Assembly (NCBI RefSeq): GCF_000425065.1
Contig: NZ_AULB01000038.1
Location: 1 to 64,000 of the forward strand
DNA length: 64,000 bases
Direction: 5' to 3'
Source: Actinomadura rifamycini DSM 43936
Lineage (GTDB): Bacteria > Actinomycetota > Actinomycetes > Streptosporangiales > Streptosporangiaceae
The translations under genes were made by a program, and so were the position numbers. Below are positions 58,697 to 64,000 of the stretch, piece after piece; positions within the stretch are counted from its first letter, which is position 1; the number at the start of each line of letters is the position of its first letter. The notes beneath the pieces are model-generated. The model saw nothing but the letters and a program-made list of their open reading frames with translations. It was not told the origin of the DNA and did not search any database.

Positions 58697-59164
58697 CTAC
58701 TCGTAGACGGTCACGGGCACGCCGCGGTCGGTGAGCCGCCGCTCGATCAGGGGCTCCACCCGCTCCCAGCGTCCGCCCGCGAGCCCGCACCCGATGCGCG
58801 GCATGTGGACGCTCGCCGACAGGTCCAGCGCCTTCGCGCCGAGGGAGTCCAGTGCCCGGTCGAGCGCCTCGTACCGGATCGGCGGCCCGTTGCTGCTGGG
58901 CCTGATCCCCCGCTGGGCGACCATGTTCGCCACCCACACGTACCGCTCCACCTGGACGTACTGGACGGCGCCCAGCGCGAAGTCGTTCTTCGCGCGCCCG
59001 CGGTGCCACTCCCGGTACCGGGCCTCCGGCTCCTTCCAGCGGCGGGACACGGCGAGGACGAACCCCTTCCCCCAGCCGCCGAGGTCGTTGCACACGTGCG
59101 CGATGACCTTGACGCCCTTCGCCTGCGGCGAGGTCGCGTCCCCCTTGATGTACTGGACACCCAT
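58697..59164 (-). CDS. Macro-domain protein (ADP-ribose-phosphate phosphatase-like, Poa1p type)
   Basis: 155 residues covering one macro domain: YIKGDATSP, IAHVCNDLGGWGKGFVLAV (ADP-ribose-binding loop) and MPRIGCGLAGGRWERVEPL. The CN-x-GxWG loop resembles yeast Poa1p-like enzymes acting on ADP-ribose-1''-phosphate, a by-product of tRNA splicing or repair. It follows a metallophosphoesterase gene by 32 bp on the same strand. Confidence 0.9.
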   Translation of the reverse strand: MGVQYIKGDATSPQAKGVKVIAHVCNDLGGWGKGFVLAVSRRWKEPEARYREWHRGRAKNDFALGAVQYVQVERYVWVANMVAQRGIRPSSNGPPIRYEALDRALDSLGAKALDLSASVHMPRIGCGLAGGRWERVEPLIERRLTDRGVPVTVYE

Positions 59165-59196
59165 GGCCGCACCGTAACCGCGACGTCCGACAGTCC

Positions 59197-60033
59197 TCAG
59201 TCCGAGAGCAGCCGGACGAGGTCGAGGTCGTCGCCGTGCACGTCGGCGAGCCACGCGTCGTGGACGTACGCGAACCCCAGCGTCTCCGTGTCGAGCACCC
59301 CGATGCTCCCGGGCATGACCTGCTGCCGCGGGTTGCAGGGCTCGCCGCGCTTCGCCTTCGGCTCCACGAGCTGCCCCAGGCAGTACGACACCGTCGCCCC
59401 GTATCGCCGCGGCCCGTTCTCGTGGTGGTAGTGGCCGCTCACGTGCACGCGCGGCCGGAGGCGCTCGATGAGCGCGGTCAGCTTCGCCGACCCCTGCACG
59501 GCGCCCCGGTAGCTCGACATCGCGTGGGGCCCGTCGTGCGTGACGAGCACGTCGACGGTGCCGGGTTCCACGTCGAGGAGCTTCGCGTAGGCGGCGGCGT
59601 CGAAGTCCATGTGCTCGGACTCGATCAGCCCCAGGAACGCGAACGTCAGGCCCGCCACGTCCGTGATCGTCCCGCACGGCATGTGGACGAACGCGCCCAG
59701 CGGGTCCACGGGCCCGTCCATGCCGGCGAGCCACGCGTGGTCCTCGTGGTTGCCGCTCACGAACAGGACGGGCGGGATCCGCGCCAGCGCCAGCCGCACG
59801 CCCTCGGCGATCCCGGGCGCGGGCTCCAGCAGCCGGAAGAAGTCGTGCTGCGCGGGATGGTCGGCCCCGTACCGCCGCGACCCCTCGTCCCACCTGTCCG
59901 CCGAGGGGAACGCCCCGAGGTCCCCGACCTGGACGACCGCGTCGAGCCCCCCGCGGGCCTCCGCGAGCCGCGCGACGGCCCCCAGCGCGTGCAGCACGCA
60001 CCCGTGCACGTCCCCGACGAACGCGATCCTCAT
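59197..60033 (-). CDS. Calcineurin-type metallophosphoesterase
   Basis: 278 residues. The five metal-binding blocks are present: GDVHG, GDLG, GNHED, VTHDGPH and GHYHHE. It hydrolyses phosphomono- or diesters with two metals. Tight spacing with the macro-domain gene suggests a joint role in nucleotide or RNA-end processing; this is inference. Confidence 0.88.
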   Translation of the reverse strand: MRIAFVGDVHGCVLHALGAVARLAEARGGLDAVVQVGDLGAFPSADRWDEGSRRYGADHPAQHDFFRLLEPAPGIAEGVRLALARIPPVLFVSGNHEDHAWLAGMDGPVDPLGAFVHMPCGTITDVAGLTFAFLGLIESEHMDFDAAAYAKLLDVEPGTVDVLVTHDGPHAMSSYRGAVQGSAKLTALIERLRPRVHVSGHYHHENGPRRYGATVSYCLGQLVEPKAKRGEPCNPRQQVMPGSIGVLDTETLGFAYVHDAWLADVHGDDLDLVRLLSD

Positions 60034-60150
60034 CCCCGCCTCCGATCTCCTGTCCCGGTATCGAAACGGGAACCGGGGGCCGTCCGCAACGTCTGCCGGT
60101 CGATGGCGGTGACGGTGCGGCGGGTGAGGTGGGCGGCGGCGCCCGGCCGG

Positions 60151-61824
60151 TCAGCTCCGCTTCCCCGCGCCCAACTGCTCCTTGGTGAGGTGCGGGTAGT
60201 GCAGGTCGAAGGCGGGACGTTCGGTGCGGATCTTCGGGACCGCGTTGAAGTTGTGGCGCGGCGGCGGGCACGACGTCGCCCATTCGAGGGAGTTGCCGAA
60301 CCCCCACGGGTCGTCGGTGCCGACGTCGCGGCCCTTCCGGGCGGTGCGCCAGATGTTGTACAGGAACGGGAAGGTCGACAGGCCCAGCAGCGCGGCACCC
60401 GCCGAGGAGACGAGGTTCAGCGTGGAGAACTTGTCGGGGTAGTCCGCGTACCGGCGCGGCATCCCGTTCACGCCCAGCCAGTGCTGCACGAGGAACGTGG
60501 TGTGGAACCCGATGAACAGCATCCAGAAGTGGATCTTCCCGAGGCGCTCGTCGAGCATCTTCCCGGTGAACTTGGGCCACCAGAAGGCGAACCCCGCGAA
60601 CATCGCGAACACCACCGTGCCGAACAGGACGTAATGGAAGTGCGCGACGACGAAGTAGGAGTCGTGCGCCTGGAAGTCCAGCGGCGGGGACGCGAGGATC
60701 ACGCCGGTCAAGCCGCCGAACAGGAACGTCACCAGGAACCCGATGGCCCACAGCATCGGCGTCTGCAGGACGATCTGGCCGCGCCACATGGTGCCGGTCC
60801 AGTTGAAGAACTTGATGCCGGTCGGGATCGCGATCAGGAACGACAGGAAGGAGAAGAACGGCAGCAGCACCGCGCCCGTCGTGAACATGTGGTGCGCCCA
60901 CACGGTCATCGACAGGCCCGTGATGGCGATGCTGGCGAAGACCATCCCGATGTACCCGAACAGCGGCTTGCGGGAGAACACCGGGATGACCTCGGTGACG
61001 ATCCCGAAGAACGGCAGCGCCACGATGTAGACCTCGGGATGCCCGAAGAACCAGAACAGGTGCTGCCACATGAGGGCGCCGTTGTGGGCCGGGTCGTAGA
61101 TGTGGGTGTCGAAGGCCCGGTCGGCGTACAGGGCGGCGAGCGCCGCCGCGATGACCGGGAACGCCAGGACCACGAGCGTCGAGGTGAACAGGACGTTCCA
61201 CGTGAAGATCGGCAGCCGGAACATCGTCATCCCGGGCGCCCGCATCGTGACGATGGACGTGAGGAAGTTGACCGCGCCGAGGATCGTCCCGACACCGGAC
61301 ATGATGAGCCCGAGCGCCCACATGTGCCCGCCGGGCCCGGGCGACCGCATGTCGTCCGACAGCGGCGGGTAGCCCGTCCAGCCGAAGCTCGCGGCGCCGT
61401 CCTGCGTCAGGAACCCGGAGATCGCGATGAGCGCGCCGAAGAGGAACAACCAGAAGCTCAGCGCGTTCGTCCGCGGGAACGCCACGTCCGGCGCGCCGAT
61501 CTGCAGCGGCATGATGACGTTGGCGAACCCCGCGAACAGCGGTGTCGCGAAGAAGAACATCATGATCGTGCCGTGCATGGTGAACATCTGGTTGTACTGC
61601 TGGTTGCTCACCACCTGCAGCCCCGGCTCCGCCAGCTCGCCGCGCATCACCAGCGCCATCAGCCCGGCGAGGGAGAAGAAGCTGAACGACGCGATGAGGT
61701 ACATGTAGCCGATCTTTTTGTGATCGGTGGTGCTGAGCCAGTCCGCCAGAATCTTGCCGCGCGTCGTCCGGGCGGCCGGGATCGTGGAATCCGCCCGTCC
61801 GGACGGGCTTCGCACATCGGTCAT
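60151..61824 (-). CDS. ctaD: Cytochrome c oxidase subunit I (aa3 type)
   Basis: 557 residues, 12 spans. Haem and copper ligands are visible: MFTMHGTIMMFF (low-spin haem His), WFFGHPEVYI (CuB His cross-linked to Tyr), HHMF, and HFHYVLFG (haem a3/a His). It is the catalytic subunit reducing O2 to water. No other cox subunit genes are adjacent, so this is probably one of several ctaD copies. Confidence 0.95.
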   Translation of the reverse strand: MTDVRSPSGRADSTIPAARTTRGKILADWLSTTDHKKIGYMYLIASFSFFSLAGLMALVMRGELAEPGLQVVSNQQYNQMFTMHGTIMMFFFATPLFAGFANVIMPLQIGAPDVAFPRTNALSFWLFLFGALIAISGFLTQDGAASFGWTGYPPLSDDMRSPGPGGHMWALGLIMSGVGTILGAVNFLTSIVTMRAPGMTMFRLPIFTWNVLFTSTLVVLAFPVIAAALAALYADRAFDTHIYDPAHNGALMWQHLFWFFGHPEVYIVALPFFGIVTEVIPVFSRKPLFGYIGMVFASIAITGLSMTVWAHHMFTTGAVLLPFFSFLSFLIAIPTGIKFFNWTGTMWRGQIVLQTPMLWAIGFLVTFLFGGLTGVILASPPLDFQAHDSYFVVAHFHYVLFGTVVFAMFAGFAFWWPKFTGKMLDERLGKIHFWMLFIGFHTTFLVQHWLGVNGMPRRYADYPDKFSTLNLVSSAGAALLGLSTFPFLYNIWRTARKGRDVGTDDPWGFGNSLEWATSCPPPRHNFNAVPKIRTERPAFDLHYPHLTKEQLGAGKRS

Positions 61825-61864
61825 CGTTGCTCCTGGGATGCGGGCATGGGCGGCGGACGTCGGG

Positions 61865-62185
61865 TCAGCAGGTCCGGGACGGGCCGGACGGCGCGGGCGC
61901 CGGCGGTTCCGCGGCCGGGCTCGCCCCCGGCCGCGCCCCGGTGGCCGCCCCGCGGCACGGCGGCCCGATGGACAGCACCGTCAGGGCCGTGAGGAAGACC
62001 GCCGCGGCCAAGCCGACAGCGGCGATGACCACCGCCGCGCGGGGCGGCCGCCACGCCACCGGCTCGACCGGCTCCGCGCCGGGCGGCGCGAACGCGGCGA
62101 TGCGGCGGGCGAGCCGCGGGTCGTCCCGCTCCAGGCGGGCGTCGATGCGCCGCAGCAGGACCTGCTCCCGCCGTGACAGACCCAT
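61865..62185 (-). CDS. DUF3040 small membrane protein
   Basis: 106 residues from ATG 62185. The start LSRREQVLLRRIDARLERDD with PRLARRI is the DUF3040 signature, followed by one membrane span (VVIAAVGLAAAVFLTALTV) and a Pro/Ala-rich tail. Actinobacteria-specific, function unknown. It lies 40 bp upstream of ctaD on the same strand. Confidence 0.88.
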   Translation of the reverse strand: MGLSRREQVLLRRIDARLERDDPRLARRIAAFAPPGAEPVEPVAWRPPRAAVVIAAVGLAAAVFLTALTVLSIGPPCRGAATGARPGASPAAEPPAPAPSGPSRTC

Positions 62186-62315
62186 GACGCCCCCACCCGC
62201 CGAGTCCCGCGCGAACACCGTGCCGCCGATCGCGGTCGATGCTGCTCTCCCCCGCTGATCAGCGGAGACACCCGGCCTACGGAGCCATGACGCGACCTTG
62301 AACCGCGCCGCACCT

Positions 62316-62834
62316 TCAGGCGCCGCGCGGCACCGGCCCGACGCCGGCGCGGCGCCCCGGGCGCGCCGCGGCGTGGCGCTGCCCCGGCCCCGGACCCGAC
62401 CGGGCCGCCAGCGCGTCGGCGACCAGCCCGGTCGCGAACGCGTAGACGGACTTGTGCAGCAGGTCCACCGCCAGCTCCCGCCGGGGCCACGTCTGCGGCG
62501 GGGCGCCCACGCCGGTCGCGTTCTCGAGGATCTGGTCGGCGGTCACCCGCACCACCGCGAACTTCGCCGACGACCACGGACCGCGCAGCCCCGCGTGCGC
62601 CATCACCGAGCGCAGCACCCCCAGCGCCGCCGCCTGCCCGACGTGCATGGCCCAGTTCGCCGCCGCGGGCCGACGGTCCGGCGGGTCGGGCATGCCCGTC
62701 AGCCGCCGCATCGTCCGTCCGGGGACGTGCGAGTCGGGACGGCCCGTGCACCACTGCTCGACGCGCTCGCCCGCGGTCATCACCGCGACCCCGGCCGTCC
62801 CGGCGACGAGCCCTTCCCCCAGAGTTCGCAACAT
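62316..62834 (-). CDS. Hypothetical protein (172 aa)
   Basis: ATG 62834. The sequence starts with a glycine-rich hydrophobic helix (GEGLVAGTAGVAVMTAGERV) and has a second one near the C-terminus (LLHKSVYAFATGLVADALAA), suggesting a small membrane protein. No family is recognised. It lies 28 bp downstream of the WYL regulator, probably in the same transcript, so it may be part of the regulator's response. Confidence 0.65.
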   Translation of the reverse strand: MLRTLGEGLVAGTAGVAVMTAGERVEQWCTGRPDSHVPGRTMRRLTGMPDPPDRRPAAANWAMHVGQAAALGVLRSVMAHAGLRGPWSSAKFAVVRVTADQILENATGVGAPPQTWPRRELAVDLLHKSVYAFATGLVADALAARSGPGPGQRHAAARPGRRAGVGPVPRGA

Positions 62835-62862
62835 GCGACGTCAGATACCCCGAGGCGGCGGC

Positions 62863-63846
62863 CTACTCCTCGCCGGGCGGGCTCTCGTAGTAGGCGGCGA
62901 TCGCAGCGGCGCGGTCGCGGAGGGCGTCGCGCAGCCACTGCGGGGACAGCGCCTCCGCGCTCGCGGCGAGCCGCCACAGCGCCCACAGGGCGTGCCGCGC
63001 GTCCTGGAACGACATCTCGAGCCGCAGCCGGCCGTCCGGGTCGGTCTCCTCGGCGAGGACGGCCAAGGCGGTGCCCGCCGCGTCGTCCCGCCGCGCCGGG
63101 TCGACGCGCGCCAGCACGACCACCTGGTCGCCGCCCGTCCGGAACCGGGTGCTGCGCTCCTGCCAGGCCCGGTCGAGGTCGACCCGGTCCGGCCGCTGCG
63201 CGGGTTCGGCGAGCTCCTCGGCGGCGCGGATCCGGGCCAGCCGGTAGGTGCGGTCCGCGCCGGACCGCGTCGCCAGCAGGTAGCCCTGGCCGCGCACGGT
63301 GACCAGGCCGATCGGGTCCACCGTGCGCCACTTCGGGGCCTGGTCGGCGGCCGCGTAGTGGATCCGCAGCCGGCGCCCGGCGAACACCGCGCGCCGCACC
63401 TCCGCCGCCACGGCGTCCGGCACCTCCTCGTCGGACGCCCGGCGGGCCAGCAGGTCGGTCTCCGGCTCGATGAGCAGCCGCCGGGCCGCACCGGCCGCGG
63501 CGTCCCGCTGGCTCTCCGGCAGCGCGTCGACGACCTTGAGCATCGCCGACGCGAGCGCCGAGCCGAGCCCGAACACCTGCGCGCCGCGCCGCGACCCCGC
63601 CACCAGCAGCGCCAGCGCCTCGTCGTGGTTGAGGCCGGTCAGCTCGGTCCGGAAACCGGGCAGCAGCGCGAACCCGCCGTGCCTGCCGCGTTCGGCGTAC
63701 ACCGGGACGCCCGCCGCGGACAGCGCCTCGATGTCGCGCAGCACCGTGCGCGTCGACACCTCCAGCTCGCGGGCCAGCGCGCCCGCCGTCAGCCGGCCGT
63801 GCTGCCGCAGCAGCAGCACCAGCGAGACCAGCCGGTCGGCGCGCAT
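62863..63846 (-). CDS. WYL-domain transcriptional regulator
   Basis: 327 residues. N-terminal DeoR-type HTH (MRADRLVSLVLLLRQHG, LEVSTRTVLRDIEALS), then a WYL domain (about 130-225: RRLRIHYAAADQAPKWRTVD, YLLATRSG) and a WCX tail. WYL domains sense nucleic acid or small ligands. It is divergent from the gene starting at 63967. Confidence 0.9.
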   Translation of the reverse strand: MRADRLVSLVLLLRQHGRLTAGALARELEVSTRTVLRDIEALSAAGVPVYAERGRHGGFALLPGFRTELTGLNHDEALALLVAGSRRGAQVFGLGSALASAMLKVVDALPESQRDAAAGAARRLLIEPETDLLARRASDEEVPDAVAAEVRRAVFAGRRLRIHYAAADQAPKWRTVDPIGLVTVRGQGYLLATRSGADRTYRLARIRAAEELAEPAQRPDRVDLDRAWQERSTRFRTGGDQVVVLARVDPARRDDAAGTALAVLAEETDPDGRLRLEMSFQDARHALWALWRLAASAEALSPQWLRDALRDRAAAIAAYYESPPGEE

Positions 63847-63966
63847 GCGCGAACGTTACCGAAATACACGACAGAGGATGTCGTGATTCGCTGGAAGGCT
63901 CCTCCACGCGACCGGGAAGCGGCGGCCGCCGGGCCCCCGCACGCCGGTGAACCGAATGGAGAAGAC

Positions 63967-64000
63967 ATGGCATTGGAACGTACCGCGGTCAACCCGTGGC
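63967..64000 (+). CDS. Start of a probable RidA-family protein (cut by window edge)
   Basis: Eleven codons (MALERTAVNPW) follow GGAGAAGAC. The ERTAVNPW opening is characteristic of an actinobacterial RidA/YjgF-like group often divergent from regulators. Too little is present to be certain. Confidence 0.5.
   Translation, partial: MALERTAVNPW

Overview
The window is about 72-75% GC with strong GC bias at third codon positions. It carries actinobacterial hallmark families: Ser/Thr kinases with extracytoplasmic sensors, a WhiJ-type XRE/DUF397 cassette, PknG, DUF3040 and an aa3-type CtaD. It therefore reads as chromosome of a filamentous actinomycete, most likely Thermomonosporaceae/Streptosporangiales (Actinomadura-like). 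The genus is an inference. No rRNA, tRNA, CRISPR array or intact mobile element was seen.

Layout. 1-16 kb is accessory. It holds an Rrf2-type regulator cut by the left edge, with a (GCAACT)15 hexanucleotide array just upstream of its ribosome-binding site; a zinc-ribbon-like unknown; a GNAT acetyltransferase; two overlapping Ser/Thr kinases with PQQ-like beta-propellers; two lipoproteins; a DHA2-type MFS pump divergent from an XRE/MmyB-like regulator; a kinase fused to a ChvE/XylF-like sugar-binding domain whose 3' end abuts a truncated VOC gene; and an HSL-family esterase between two decayed IS5-type transposases. 16-20.7 kb carries a WhiJ-like cassette (ATPase, XRE-DUF5753, DUF397), a eukaryote-like second-type HisRS and an unknown partner. 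20.9-34 kb is a sialic acid utilisation region: secreted sialidase, FadR-type regulator (NanR), dipeptide-type ABC transporter with a permease-ATPase fusion, nanA, nanK, nanE and an esterase. Three near-identical 15-bp palindromes sit in front of the sialidase, the transporter operon and the esterase, tying them into one regulon. On its right the region abuts a YoeB toxin whose YefM antitoxin has lost its N-terminal half.

34.3-38.4 kb holds flotillin plus an NfeD-like OB protein, a lipoprotein, a PlsC acyltransferase and a STAS anti-anti-sigma factor. 38.4-46.5 kb is one leftward operon (coiled-coil protein, PknG, VWA, FHA, four-TM GlnX-like transducer, GlnH-like binding protein). It looks like an enlarged version of the mycobacterial GlnH-GlnX-PknG amino-acid sensing pathway. 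46.8-53.7 kb has two overlapping CNNM/CorC-type transporters and a 1440-residue acidic repeat/coiled-coil protein that looks like a decayed SF1 helicase core with a Thr-Arg-x-Asp/Glu repeat tail. 53.8-64 kb holds small membrane proteins, a HAD phosphatase, RecQ, a WD40-type propeller, a macro-domain/metallophosphoesterase pair, CtaD, DUF3040, an unknown, a WYL regulator and the first codons of a probable RidA-family gene.

How the parts may work together. The sialidase would release sialic acid from glycoconjugates, the ABC system would import it, and NanA/NanK/NanE would convert it to GlcNAc-6-P for amino-sugar catabolism. The PknG operon would couple an extracellular amino-acid ligand to cytosolic phospho-signalling through its FHA and VWA proteins. 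Sequence boundaries at about 12.54 kb and 33.92 kb look like scars where incoming segments truncated older genes.
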